This document shows positions 43,001-58,000 of a stretch of 64,000 nt of DNA, one piece after another. Positions within the stretch are counted from its first letter, which is position 1, and the number at the start of each line of letters is the position of its first letter. The stretch is from Puffinus mauretanicus (lineage: Eukaryota > Chordata > Aves > Procellariiformes > Procellariidae), in contig JAJKFH010003575.1 of the NCBI GenBank assembly GCA_023333565.1, positions 248,001 to 312,000 of the forward strand. Reading direction: 5' to 3'. The translations under genes and the position numbers were made by a program. The notes below the pieces were generated by a model that saw nothing but the letters and a program-made list of their open reading frames with translations, ran no database searches and had not been told where the DNA came from.

Positions 43001-46000
43001 AGCAAGAACAAGCCAAGAGCCCAGCTCTCATACCGGAAGGCATGTCGGCTCTTCCAGCACTTGGGAAGATGAAGGAACCTTTCTCTTTGTTTTCCTTAAG
43101 AATACTCTCCAGTCTGATTTAGATGGTTTTTTCAAACTGTCCTGGCGTATGCAAAAGTACAATGAAATATTGAGAAGTGAAGCATAAGGAAATGGTACAT
43201 TTCTCAGCAGAAGGGATGCAGATTCAGCTTTTTAGCCTAACCACAAATCATAATTTTGAGAATAACGGTTATGTAACGGGCATAAAATGACATGCAATTT
43301 GGGAAAAAGAGCAAATCTATTAAAAAAGGCAGCATGTTGCTTACATAAATTAAACTGCACACTTCCACATGTCGTCAGTTAAATATATACAAAATTGAAA
43401 CTAATTTCCAGATCTCTCAATGGAAAGTACAACGTACAGACAGGCCAAAAAAACCCTATTTCTGGCTTTTTTATTCAGCAGAAAATCTCAGAAGAGTTTC
43501 ACTTTCTAAAACACAGAACAAGAGTGAGCAGGCCATGTCTGAATCACTCCCCTAATTCAAGCACCTATTTTTCAGGAGTCCTACTTCCCAAGATCCATCC
43601 CAAAAAAAAGCAAAAACTACCAAACTATGATCATGCAACCCCAAAGTATTACAGCACCACTGGGAACAAAAATCCATACTGTACAGGTTTACATAAAATT
43701 CAAACCCAAATGGAAAAAAGGTAATTTCACAACACATGACGCAGAAGCGTACCTAGTTAACAAGTTAGCTCTTCTAAATTCTCACAAAGTAGATTCAAAT
43801 CTCAGTTTGAGACAGTCTTCTCAACTAGATAAAAATCACATCTGATTTTTATCAGATCTTCTTCAAATCACTTCCTTATTGATTTAACATCATCTCCTGC
43901 ACAACCATGAATTTCACCAAGTTACAACAAGCAAAACAGAGATGTGCCAGAGATCTTACTCTTCTAGTCTGTAGTACTTACTACTAGCTCTGTAGTAAGT
44001 TCCTCCATGTAAAAGAAGCTGAAACCAAAACAGCTCTGCAAAGACATACAAGTTTATACCAATATAAAAGGCCTTTTTCATGCTCAAATTCTTTGGGGAA
44101 TCATTAACCTTTTACCACATTCCCACAATGTTGCAATGGGCAGTGATTCACTTTCAGCGGAGACCAGGTTTGGAAGAAATCCACCAAAACTCAGTATTGT
44201 GTGGTACGCTGACCATTGCCACGTCCTCCCACAGATCATGCAAAGATGTCATCCAGCCTCAAAAAGTAGAGTAAAGGCTATATAGTCTGGATAGCGAATC
44301 TTCTGCTTCCTAAAGACGTTCTCAACTATGCCCATTTTCCAGAGACGTTATTAGACATTATATAAATATCAGCGTTCAAGGTCACTTTGTTATGAAACTG
44401 TCAAAAACCTGGCAAAAATTCAAATATGAAAATGCCAAACAAAAGAAATACCACAATGTTTATCCGCACCTGGGAAGGCACGTGACTTTAGAAGAGATTT
44501 GCAGTAGGACAACAAACTTCAGATGGATGTAAGAATGCAGAAAAGGCATTCTTCTGTAGGAAAGGGGAGGTTCCAACACTTCCTGTAAAGCTATAATTAT
44601 GTTAAATTATTGAAAATTTACGAGCGTTTAATCTAGGACCATCTTGCTGAGAGAGGAAATACTGTAAACCTAATCTAGCTGTAAATTCCTGCCACTCCTT
44701 CTCTGCACTTTTTGGCCCTTATTATTCAGAACATTTATAGAACAGATTAGGCAAGCCTATTTGCAAAACACACGTATTGAAAGTTGTGCAAATTTTTTAC
44801 AAAGGGAAATGGGGGTGGGGGAACAATGAAGTCCTCTGGCATGCTGCTAGCAAAATGACTTCTTTCAAGAACAAAAACTACAAGGCCTCTTTCAAATGCA
44901 AGGTCCCTAGGAGTGCGTATTTCATAAAAGTCTAGCTAGTCTTTACAGGATTATCCTCACATAGAATAGCTTATAAAATCATTAAAAGGGATTTTTACTA
45001 ATTCCATCAAAAAATGGCAGTGGGATATGCACAGAGATTAGCAAACAAGGAAAGAAAGAAGGAAAAAGGTGACACAACTACAGATCGATAACTCTAAAGT
45101 TAATTAACAAGCAAGGAAGTGAAACAAGTTTTGAAGGAAATAGATATGTAAGTTAAAAATGGGAAAAAAGTTAAACTGCCAAAAAACCTAATCTTTTTCT
45201 TTTTCACCCGATTTTCTTTTTTTAAAGAAAAGGAAAAAAATAATGCAGCAGACCTCCTTGGGAAAATCAGATATTGGAGAAAATTTGCAACTAAGGCACA
45301 CAAGCAGAAGGTATGTAAAATAATTAAAGAAGAGATTATTGGTTATACCTGTAAGAAATATAGTATATCAGAAATTAGATGAATGCACATGGATGAACCT
45401 GGGCTTAACTCTTACAGCATTCTTATATTTCGGTACTGGATTCCTTGAATACTGGTCCAGAGAGTGATCTAATTTTTCTTCAGTGACCAAAGACTGCTTC
45501 TCAGCATTTTATCTTCAGCATGTCTGTCAACAGGAAGGAGGACTATATTGTCAGAGGAAGAAATGAATGAACTTGTGGACTGAAATGACAGGAACAGCAT
45601 TAAATATGATGGCCAAGAACATGCCTTTCAATGCAAATATGAATCCTTATTCCAAATGTAGGATTAATCTATTTGAAGAGGCAGAAAAGTGAATTAAGAT
45701 CGCATGGTGACTGACGATAAGCCATCACTGTAGGCACCAAACCCCCTAAATTTATTTCCAGTAGAGGCAGGGAAAATAGTAACGTCTTCATGCAAGCCAA
45801 TAGTAGAATACACTGTTCTCTAGTTATCGATAAAAGAAAAGAGAAAGCACAGCTGGTGCAGAGAAGCATCACTCAGATGGGAGTGATGAATGGGAGCTTA
45901 CAACATCGGAAGGGACAAAAATTGCTTAGCTCACCTAGCCTAACAAAACAACGGCTGGATGGAATAAAACTGCGCTCGGTAAATACACCATGGGTAAATG

Positions 46001-49000
46001 CCAAGGACGAAAGGGAGCTATTTGAACTGAAGGATAATACTGACAAAAGAATAAATAGATATAAACTATTATTTAGATATAAACCCTAAATAAATGCGGG
46101 CTAGAATTAAGAGGAAAGCTTCCCACTGAAGAGGGGATATTTACAACTGGTTCCCAACAGAAATGGGCAGCATGATGAACCTACCTGCTTTCTTGTGAAG
46201 CTCAGTAAGCTCAGAAGCCAGATTACATGATGTGGTGGCCTATCACAGTAGTAAAACAGACTATGTCCACAAAGATTATACATGGTACTGGGTAAAGTGC
46301 TAAATTAATGTCTAATCATGAAAAATGCAGACTGTGTGACTGACCTTACAAATTTTCATAAAAATCTTTCAAGATTGTTTTAATGCAAACCATTGTTTCA
46401 AAATACTATTTTATTCATTGAGAGAACGCCATACAGTACCAGAACAAAAGGAAATTTATGCAAAACATCATTCCAACAGGCCTCTGTCTACGGGAAGGTC
46501 AGCTGTATGAGTGTTAAACCACATCTGCACCCTGTTCTACAAATACAACAGCAAAACCTGACAAGTCTTTTTTACGATGCATGTACATTCAGAGTCATCT
46601 TCAGGTCCTGAAAAATATGCATATTATCATAAATGCACAAAGATCTGTACAATGACTTACCACCTCAAAGACAAAAAAATATAAACTTAAAGAGGAAATA
46701 GTATTTACGGGCAAACACAGGCACAATATACTGCTTACTGTTATACAGACAGCTTGGTACAGTTAGAGAGTACACAAATTTGAAGGACCTTACTTTCATA
46801 AAGTTTCCATTTCCCCAAATACGTAGTTAATTCTACATTAGAAAGTCATTTCTACAATAAAGTTGGATGAGGAGTCAAAAGGAAAAAACAAGTAAAGTTG
46901 TAAATAAGTCAATTTGTAACAGAACATGGTCATAAAGAAATAATACGCAGGATGCAAAAACGTCAGGAACACAACACTGGGAGTTAGAATACAGGTGATG
47001 TTTTCAGTGAGAGAGGAAAAGTGCTATTATAAAAAAGAAGCAAAAATTATCATCTTCAGCTTTTGACAAGGTGACCAATGGGATTTACACAGTGTTAAGA
47101 GATCCTTTCTCCTATGTTTGTACACAGAATGACTGCAAGATTTACCAACTGCAAGGATCTTGTCAAATGTTAAAATGTTCTTTCTCTGTCAAACAAATGA
47201 AGGCTTTTCACTCTGCTACAGTTTCTACAAGACTCAAAAACAATAGAAATAGATGTTACCCTCAGAGAGCAAAGAAAATTTTTGCAGTTAAAACAGTTGA
47301 CTATACATAAAAAGCTCATTTAAAATCAGAACCAACAAACATGACATTCACTACAGGCTTTCAGCTTCCCCTAAAGGACAACTGCATCTCACTGTGAAAC
47401 AGGAGAAAGGAAAGTGGCTGCTGTTTTCTAAAATAGATAGATACCTAAGTTGCAATAAAGTCAAAGTGTCCCTTTAAGTAAAACAAATAAGCAAACAAGC
47501 AAGCAAGCAAACAAACAAGACTTTGAGGCTGAAAACATCCATTTCATTGTCTGGATATCATGGTGCTCTGCACAGTCAATTTTAGTGCACTTCCTGGATC
47601 ACGTAGCTTTTTCCTTTTCCATTATTGCATGAAGAAAATAAAAATAATTATAAAAACCAAAGCCTGTCATGCATCATGCAGAACTTGAATCATCCTTCTA
47701 GCTGCTTTCAGATATAAGGAATTCTATTTCATGGCTTTTGTTTCTGGAATCATCTCACGCAGCTCTGGTGCAAACTACCGCCCATTATTAGAGGGTTTAC
47801 CAAATTTAAAGAAATCGCGAAGCAATGCAATTCAGGCACATTTGAGAGCATAACCATCTACCACAAGGTACCCTCTCTTTTAAAGAAAGATTTTTCTCTT
47901 GGAGTGATCTCTAGGGATATGAAACCAAAGATGAACACACACAGAGAGTAACAGCGAAAGAAAGGCACAGAAAGGGTAGTCTTGTGGCCTCAGCAGCACC
48001 CGATAAGATGAAACATGAAAGACAAAAAGGTGTTTGGAAATTAGATTTGAACTGGAGGATTGGGTAGCCTAACAGCTGAAAGACTGAGGAGGAATCTAGA
48101 GTATTTCCTTGTATGAATAAGAAACTCATTCAAATCTAATACAGGAGTCTTGCTAAGATACAAGTACTTCATAGCTCACCTATCACAGCATTCTAAGTGT
48201 CAACAGAGGAATTAATTTGAATAAAACCCAACAAGTTTCCATACAGTATATGCTATCTATTATCAGTCAATAATAACTAAGCCAGAGCCCAGAGGAGGTT
48301 TCTATCACTGACGTTTCAAAATACAGGCATTTCATGATTGTTCAGAAGACCCAACTACACAGACTCAGCTGTTTTGGCCACTAACTTCAATCTTGTGCTG
48401 TTTTCGCTTACGGCTTATCACCAGGAGGGTAGTATAGCAATTAGATTTTCATTTCCAACAGCCATTTTTAATATCTTCCACTTCAAAGTCTACAATAACT
48501 GCACTTCAGAGTGTCAGGAAATGAAAACTCCTGTCTCCATTTGATATTTCAGAAGGAGCTCAAGGGGAGAAAACTGAGTCATCCCGATGGGAATTTTGCC
48601 AATATGTAATTAATAAAGTCCCTACTTGCTAATGTGCATAAAGGATCAATATAAACTTCCTGTTACTCAGTCAAACACAACACAGCGTTACTCCAGGCTG
48701 GAGCACAGGACCAACGCGGACTTAAAAAAAAATAAAAAATGGGGGCTGGGGGTGTTTAGAGTGTTTATTTTTAAGCGACAAGATCTATTTCTTACCTCCT
48801 GTAATTCTGCTTTCCAAATACTAAGCAAGCCTTGCTTTTGTTTCCCTGGACATTAACTGAAGTTGCAACTTCAGCAATTCAGCTGCAACTTGTATTAGCC
48901 ACCACATTTCTAATAACAAAACAGGAAAAATACTGAAGGAAACAAATAGTGAAGCAATTACTGAACTGTATAAGCTACGTATGAAAGCTTCCTGAAGAAC

Positions 49001-52000
49001 TATAAAAATGGGTACAGATGAATAACAATTCAAACTAATGGGTTATTAGAGGGACTATTAGATCTCCCTAGGTATTTAAAATAAAATCAGAAATCTAAAG
49101 AGCAAGTTCATATGGATCATAGCAATCATAAAATTAAAAGGTAGATAAAACACCATAGAAAAATGTGATAAAGTGAGTACATTACAAAGGAATGCTGCAT
49201 TAATCTAGCTCTGTATAGATGTTGGCATACTATTATGAGAAAATAACGGTAAGGGACAAATGAGAGGAAGGGGTCAGATACAGCAAGCAGGAGCACTACA
49301 AAGGAAAAGAAAGATCTTAAAAGAACAGCTACCTAAATGTCAGCCAGGCAGCAGCTACAAGAAAGCAGCGTGAAAGCCAACAGATTTACATGGGAGAAGG
49401 ACTGAAAAAAAATAAAATTATTTGTATTACTAAAGAGCATTCTGATCAGCACTTACAGACTGAAACAAGGAAAAGGGAAGTTTAGGTAGAACATCTAGAA
49501 ATCAAGTTTATTTGGCAGCAGCAACATCTCCCAAAAGAAGCCATGAATCCTGGAACAGTTTCAAACAAGAGTGGACAACACAGTGCAAGACACATGAAGA
49601 AAATAATCCACCATGGGTAAAGAAAAGAAGCAAATGAGGCAGGAACGCAGCCTCCTCCTCAATGCTAGCACCAGCACAGATGCATACCACTGGTGTGAGC
49701 ACACTGCGTTCCCGTCGCACGCATCTCAACCCCAGCCACAGCAAAGCGCTGCTTCCAGTAAGTCAAAGTGCTGGGACAAGGCCAAAAAAACTAAAGGCAG
49801 CATTGCTGCTGCAGAGCTGGTGGCCAGCTGGGAGGTTTTAGCGTTTAAAGTCAGCATGCAGGGCAGTGCTTCTAGATCATCTAGGCTGCTTCTCCCTTGC
49901 TGGGCCTCCGTTTCTCCAGGATACATAAATGTACGCCGATATCTTTCTGAAGAGGTAAACCATTTCAGCGATTTACTGGATTGGGGAGAGGTAAGGAGGT
50001 AGTTTTAGGGAAAAAAAAATTAATTATTAACAACACAATTTGATTTTTATTCCCAGTGCTCATTTATGAGTGATTCCAACATGCTGTGTCAAGTGATACG
50101 TTCCGATTTATGGCCTTACACACTTTATATTCCAGCTGCTGAATTCATTCCCTTGGCATTCATCATACTAGTTCAGCTAATATTTTTGTAGATGTTTCTA
50201 CTCTGATTACAGTATTTCGTGTTACATTTGTGTTCAAAACAATCAAAAGGTAATTAGAAGAAAAAGCTCTCGTCACTCCTGACTAACAAAGCACACAACA
50301 AGAAAGCTCAGTTCAAACCTGTAAAGTGTGGGTGTATTTTCTAATGCACAAGCCTCTCTTTGGTATGCACGTCTTACAAAAGCACTTATTATTAAACTGC
50401 TTCTGAATTGCCCTAGGTTACAGTTAAGCTATTCTTTTCTTTACCCTCACCTCTCTACAAAGTGCTTTGCTACTGTGTAGTAAAGACACTAGAAAATCAG
50501 AACCTAACAGGAGACTGTACTAATGCTGACCTTGCTTCTTATGTATACCATACTAAAAATAAATGAGTGAAAGCTAATACTACACAAATCCAAATTTTAA
50601 AGCTCCACATGTTTCTTCATAAGAAACTGATACCCTTGCAATCCCAGAAATTCAACGTTTGCATTCATAATGCAGATTTAAACTTAGATGGCGAAACATT
50701 CATTTTATTCCCAGTCCAAGTTATCCACAATTAACTGGACTACGAGGAATAAAGTTGCATTACAATTAGCTGATATGCCATCCTGTCATATTTCAATGTT
50801 GCTTTCCTAGAGTATGGGAAGCCTCATGGAAAAGAAAGCATCATTTCCCTGCTAAATGTGCACCTAAGATGATAGCAAGCAGATCAATTACTCTGAAGTA
50901 CACCTGGAAGGATTTTGCAAGTAAACTTAAAATAAAAACAGTTGACATAGGCAGATCATTTAAAATATCAATCTAAAAAGCTCACCGAAAGCAAGTGCTT
51001 ACAGCTGGAAAATGCAATCAAAGACTAAAGAGATTAGGCTGAGATGATGTAAAGTTAGAATATTACATGCAATAAGCTCATTGCTGAAGGGCAGATTTGC
51101 TGCTATTATAGCCTTTACTGGAAAACAAAATAAAACATATTTTAAATGTTATTTTAAGACAGGCTGATGATGTCAGATTGGAAGGAAACAACCAAGATGG
51201 GGGAGCTTACTCTTCAGCCACTGCTAAAACTAAGCAGTGACCAATATGATGTTATAGCAATAATCCATTTAATTTTCATCATACTTAACTCCTTCCAGTT
51301 CACCTTTCTTCTTCTATGCTGGTGTCAGCATCCTGGCTTCATGTTCACTGTCTGCACCAACTCCTCTAAACCTAAGAGTCTGTCCAGAACAGAAAGTACA
51401 GCTTTTGGCAGCTGACAGTTTTGAGCTACCAGAGTACATCCAGCCCAGCATCTGTCGGCTCTCACCACAAATAGAGATACCAACTTGAGGCACGATATGC
51501 TGTGGGTATCATCTCAGAGGCTCTGTAGGACTCTTGCAGGCACTGCAGTGAGATACAAGAGCTAAGCATTTGGGGAGCCTAATATGCTCAGTGGATGGTG
51601 GATGGCAAAGAATAACGTGTGTCAGTGCTCTTTCTCAGATATTTGTAGTTTTAGTTTGAGTAGCCTTTCTTCGAAATCCAAATCCTCTTGCATTCCTCCC
51701 TTTCTTGCTATCAGCGTGGATTTCCTCTCCGTGTCCAGAATGATTGAAGTCTCTCCTACTAATGACTCATGCCATTCTTTTGCATTTTGCCCTACTTGGA
51801 TGGTAGGAGGTGCTATGTGACAAATGTAAAACAGAGCACGTGGGAATAATGAAACTAGTCAGCAACCACTGCCTGATTCAGATATACAGCAACCATTCAA
51901 ATGCTGATTGGTGACATTCCCCCTCTTATCAGCAGTACTAACAGAAAATCCCATCTGTAACTAACTATCTTTTTTGCAGGACGGCCTTAAATGAAAAATC

Positions 52001-55000
52001 TGAAGGCTACCTGGAACATGTGATAGAAGAAAGGCACCTGACCTCAGAAACGACTCGGGCTCTTCTTTTTCACTCCTAAATACCCAACTTTATCTCTTTT
52101 ACATAGGCACTTCTTTTCTCTAAAGTCTTCACCAGCCTTCACAACCTTGTTAATATGACAACCTCTGGCAAGAACTTTCAACAGTACCCAACTAATTCCC
52201 TAACCCAGGACTCAAAGGTTGTCACTCCTCGTCTGCAACTTCTAAATCCAACTCTATTCTTTAGTCAGTGTCCAACTGTCATTTCAAGACAACTTTCTTG
52301 TTCTTGCTTGACAAATGAAAAGAAAAAAAATGGCAGTTGCCTATCCACCCACAAACCTTGGCAAAACCTATTTATCTAGAGGGAAAATGAAGCTGCTTCT
52401 CCACAAAGACAATAGGATCAAAGTCCGCATCTTAAGTATCTCACAATCTAAACCAAACACGGGAAGAGATATACAACACATTGAAGGTTCAAACTTTAAA
52501 GACTGTCTTTTTGTTATAAATATAACTTAATATAGTAACTATACAATAATAGTTCATAAGGTGGGTGGCAAGCATTCGGGCAGAAGTCGGTTTTACCGAA
52601 TAATGGTATGAAACAGTCAAAAACCATACACAAAATCAACGAAGTTCCCAGCACAAATGGTGGCCCAAAGACTGGCAGAGGAAAACTTTCAGAGGACAGG
52701 TTTGAGACAATTGTAGAAGTAGTACAATAAAAGCAGAAAAAAAAAAAGTTAATACAAAAGCCATGTGGAAATTGGCATGGAAGAGTTTAAAGGCAGGAAA
52801 AAGAACTGAAGAGCTTGGAAGGGAAAAGGAAATAGCTTTAAAATATTTCTCTGCAGCCTAGAACAGAGAAAGAAAAAAAAAAGACAAGAAAAATTAAATT
52901 GGGATGGACTCAAGAGTTTTAGCATTCGAGTACTGTGGTGATGTTAGACATCGTGCTGAAGACTATATTCTGAGGGGCCTCACAGGAAGATAAAACTTGG
53001 GCCTTGAAAGATTTAACAGCCACCAAACCCCAAACATCTGAGTGAAAAGCAACTGTGATATCACAGATCACAAAGGCATAGCAGTTTGTTTAAGTGATCG
53101 AAAACAACATCTGCTGTATGATTTCACTACCATGGTGCACTTCCCTGCTGCCTTCCAAGGCATCTACACAATTCAATTGAGCTGATTCTTCTTAGAGACT
53201 GCACTCACCAGCTCAAAAGAGGCACAAGCAATGCAAACTGGCAATGCTCATCTGGTTTTCACTCTGCTACTTGTAAAGAAAGCCATAAACTTCCACATTG
53301 CTTCTGCTAGCTGCAGCTTTATGGAGATGGCATTAAACTGTACCCTTTTGCAGAAGCCAGATCTGCAGGTACAGGGCGCCATGAACAAAAGTACATTGCC
53401 AACTTTCTTTCTAAATTCCTGTTACTAAATTGAAAAAATAAAGAAAAATGTTTTGCTTCTCCAGTTTTGCAGGCTGTTCACTCATGCACGGGTCAGCACG
53501 CTGCATACAGTTAGTTCTCTCTGCTTACATGGGTCATTTCCACAACTGTGAAAAGGATTTGGAAAAAAAAAGAAAAACCCAAAGAAAAAAAAAAAAAAAA
53601 AAAGAAGATAAAGGCATCGGTTTTCATTCATGAGCAAAATATCACCTGGAGCAACTCTGAGTTTATATATTTTGTATTTTTTTTTCTTAAGTCTACAAGA
53701 TTTAAAACCTGAAAAAAATGTGTATCCTGTGGGAGGTATGCAGGGAATATCTGTAGAAGTAGACCCTGCAGCTCTCCTCCCGAGCGTAGTAACCCACACA
53801 GCAGGCTCTGCAGCTTCCCTGCTGCAGTCTGGGGCCGGCACTAGACCTGGCAGTCTCTGGCAGGAGGAGAGCACTGGAAACTCCCTCCAAGAGCAATCAA
53901 GTCTATAATGAGAATCACACAAACATACCCTTTCTTACACAGTAAACCTCGTTAAGTACTTGTAGAGGAAAAATACACCCATTTTACCTAGAAGAAATGT
54001 CAATTCCACTCTGTGACAATAAAATCAGTTCTTTGGGTCATCTTAGCTCCCTGATGTAGGTGACCCATTTGATTTCAGAGAAAGCCAGATCTGCAGATCC
54101 TATTTCTCAAAGACATGTAAGTAATTTTTCAGGTATCCCTAGGTTTCTTCATTGTAAGGTCAAAACACCCATTAGAAGGGATCACAGTAGCGTGCTTTTC
54201 AGTTGGGATGCAGGCCTCTGCCTGAACAAACAAATGGTGGTGACCAGGGAAGATGAAGAAAACCTGATGAACAAATGACAGATCTAATCAGAAATACTCT
54301 GTCCCAAGATTGTTGGTGTCCAGACTATTTTTTACACTCAACTATGCTACAGAGCTCTATAGGACGACTTCTTTGATCTAATACTGCATCTAATTCCTAA
54401 ATGCTGGATCTCGTCCAAATGAAAATCCTTATCCAACTGGAATTAGCAATTACTAAAAATCTAGCCTTCAGGGTAGCAGCATCTTGAGCTTCCGCTGCAA
54501 GTAATGAATGAGCTCATTAAAGCACTGTATAAATCAGACAGCTTCCAGGGTCATGTTTTATGACCATAAAGTTGATTCCTTGAAATCCTACTAGTTGGAA
54601 TTCACACAAAACATACTCTGGTGTCCTGTGCCATATACCCATGACTCACAGAAAAGCAGATGTGAAAGAAGAAATTGACGGAGAGGTACAGCTAGTACAA
54701 GTTATGTACGCTGTCCTGGCTTCACTCACTTCGTGCTGTTAGGTAGAGGCAGATGTTCAGCTCACCCCCAACACGATGTCTTTTTCCAATTCTGCTTGTC
54801 TGCTTTCCTACTGAGCCTTGCCTTCTCCTCAAACCTAAAAGTCGAGTCTCAAACTAACGTCCTGAACCTTGTCCAGCTGAACCAGCCCACACTCTTGTCC
54901 CCTTCTCCAGCTCCTCTGGTTAGAGAGGAGGATCAGGGCAACGTTGCCTCAACCAGGCTGCGAGGGAAAATACCCTCTTGCTCACAAAGCCAGCTGGAGA

Positions 55001-58000
55001 TCCTTTAAGAGACACACAGCCTGCACATATCATTCCTGGGTCACTCCAAGGACACTGGATTCTGAAAACAAGTCCAAAGGAACGAAGGAATAATGCAAAA
55101 TAAAATAAAATAAAGCCCCAGGACACACCTGGGAAACAGATACGCTGCTGGGCACTAATCTCAATTTTGAAATAAAGTTTGGAATTTCCCTCAGGAAAGC
55201 TCTGCGACATGGAGGGCAGGTTGAGTCACCAGCTGCTGGAAAGGCAAAGAACTGGAGAGGAACCTCGTAAGGCCGGGGCACAAATGGTGCATCTCCCCGC
55301 GAGGATTGATGGAGAGGGCTACTTCTGCCTCCCAAACTCCAGACACACTGAAGTACATACTCTGCCAGAGGTCAATGGACCTTACTGCAAAGGAGCTAGT
55401 GATCCTGCAGATGCTGACTGCACTGATCACCTAGAAAACGTCAGTTTTTCAGTCACTGATCCCAGTGTATATGCAGCATATTTCTTCAAGGAAATTAATT
55501 TTTAAAAACAGATAGAAAAAAAATCCTGGTCAGACACTTCAGGTTTTAGAGCTAGCACAAAAACCCCAAGTATTTTACAGTTGCATTTTCAAGTGCACAA
55601 AAGGGTCTGTGCCTGAAACCTTAAATCTAAACGGTGCCCCGCAAAATCACTGACACTCTACCCAGAGCTTGCCTATATGGGGATATTCAGATCAATTAAT
55701 GGTAAAAGATCGACACTAAAGCAGTGCTGCTCTGGTTTTTTTGAGTTGTAACATTCTCTAGAAACTTCTCTCTTCCTGACACCTCCTTTCTTTCTTTGTA
55801 GCACTTCCACAATCACAGAATAACCAAGCACCTTTAATTCATAGAGCAGCTCAGCTTCTCTGCTAACGGACTGAAAAACAGCTGTAATTAATAAGGTCGG
55901 TATAAAGAGCCCCACTCCTAGAAAACTCAAAGCAATCAAAGGTAGGTAGCTTTCCCCTGAAAACCACTTGTAAGTTAGTTCCCTTCTAGCATTATAAATT
56001 TCATTTTTTTATATATATTTTGAATTAAAAGAACTTTTCGCATTTTCTTAACCTTTCACAATCCATAAGCCTTTCTGTGATCCTCTTTAGGCTTTTGAGA
56101 TAGTCAGAGAAACAGCCAAGTGTGTTAGCACTTGCATGCATTACAAGATAAAACAATGATATACTGCTGAGTTGTTGGGACTGGAGACAACTGCCAGAGT
56201 TCCTTTGAACATTTTTGCAGCGATTATTAAATCTTTCTTTTGTTTAAAAAACATCTTCCCCACTGATCTGTGAAGGGCTCCAGCAAATATGGAAAATGCA
56301 TTACATAAATAGCAGTTTCACACACACACATACAAAAAGACACAACAAACCCCAGACTAAAGACATTTTTGTCTTTCAATTATGACAACAGTCATTTTTA
56401 TCTGTGACTAAAGGCTCATTTAAAGGCATTAAAAGTCAGCAGTGTTCCTTTACAATAATTTATTTTACATTAATCTTCCTATTTCTAGCTACAAATATAT
56501 ATTCTGCAAATTCGTATCATGCAGTTCATAAACCTGTCTGCCTTAGTTTGCACATAAGCAAAATTAAATTGTACGAATGCCACTGCTCTGTTACCATTTG
56601 GAGTAGCAGATGTCCAATTGCCAGCTGTACAAGTACTGAATATGAAGCACTAATTATAAAGTAATCAAATGCTTTGTTAAACCATATTTAAGAATTTTAT
56701 TGTCACTTAATAACTGCGCAAGTATTACTAGATAAACACACATGTGGTCCATTACCACAGCGTCCGTCAAGTTTTAAGCATATCCATAATGTGATGGATA
56801 AATGAGAACTGTTGATTGGACAAACGTAGACTTTCCAAAAGCTTTGACCCTGTCTTTCAATGAAAGCTCTTGGGAAAACAGAGAATTAAGCTGTCATGAG
56901 ATGAAAGGTAGAGTTGCATCATGGATTAGAAAGTGGCAAAGAGACAAAAAAAAAAAAAAGGAAGAATTTAAAAAAATATATAAATCATTAATTGTGGCAA
57001 AATGCATCAAAACAGTGACACAAGATTATCCTCAGGCTTAAGTCAAGTATATACATTTACAACCTGGGAAGGGAAATAAATTAATGCAACAGTATTCGCC
57101 ACTGACTCAAAATCACTTAAAATCATTAAAGAAATAAGAAAGCATGACAGCAGAGACCGTCCGTCTGGCTTATGAGTGTACTTCCGCTATATTATTCTTT
57201 GAAGGAAGGAACCCCTCTTTCAATGTCTTTTTGTCCGCAGCACAAAAAGCAAGCTGTAAGCGTTCATCTCAAAAAGCATCCCACAGCTGAGCACTGTTCT
57301 GTACACTCCACCTGACTTTATAGCCACCATCAATTAGTTTAATGCTCCCTTTACCTCTTCGTCCGTACTGCCCCTAAGTTGAGGGAGCTTCCTCAAGGAG
57401 CCTGATAAATTTAAAGAGGAAACCTGTGATGTGGTTTCCTGCAATTAGGTCATTAAAGTTACACACTCAAATCCCTTTCAGTCTTAAAGTCTGTGAGGCT
57501 GTGACATCGTCTTCTCTTAAATCACACTTTAGAACTCATCTGTGTCGTGATGTCTTTAAATAATTCAGCCACAGCCAGGCAGTTGGGCTGATCACACCCA
57601 ATTAATCCTGATGATTCTTCCTTCACCTGCCACTTTATTATTGAAAGAACAGACAGAGCTCTTGAAGCCAGACAGAGTTGGCTTTATTTTATTTTTTTTA
57701 ACTCACAAGGATAGTACCTAGCCCAACAGTCTCTGGCTGCTTTCCAATGCCTCTGGCAAAAGAGGCAAAACACAGCAGGACACCCAAGAGGAACAAGTGA
57801 CAATACATATGTGGCAGTCAAAATTCAGTATTAATGACATTATTCTAACTTTAAGTAAATTTTGCAAGTTGTTAAGTTCCAAAGTAATGATCCCCATGCA
57901 AAACAGAGATCTGTGCATCTTTGACAGCTCTCTCTTTTGAGCAAAGCTTAAAAAAAACCCAGTATTTTTGTGTCACTGTTCACAACGTAGAGAATGCTTG

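Noticed and set aside
49613..50002. 129-codon plus-strand ORF in intron 1
   Set aside because: Low-complexity Ser/Ala/Lys composition, no domain, no splice partners, no promoter visible.
53482..53922. 146-codon minus-strand ORF in intron 1
   Set aside because: It runs through a poly(A)/poly(T) tract that gives a Phe run, and has no family features.
55179..55505. 108-codon plus-strand ORF in intron 1
   Set aside because: Possible open frame but no known domain. The overlapping antisense frame is equally open, so coding is not supported.
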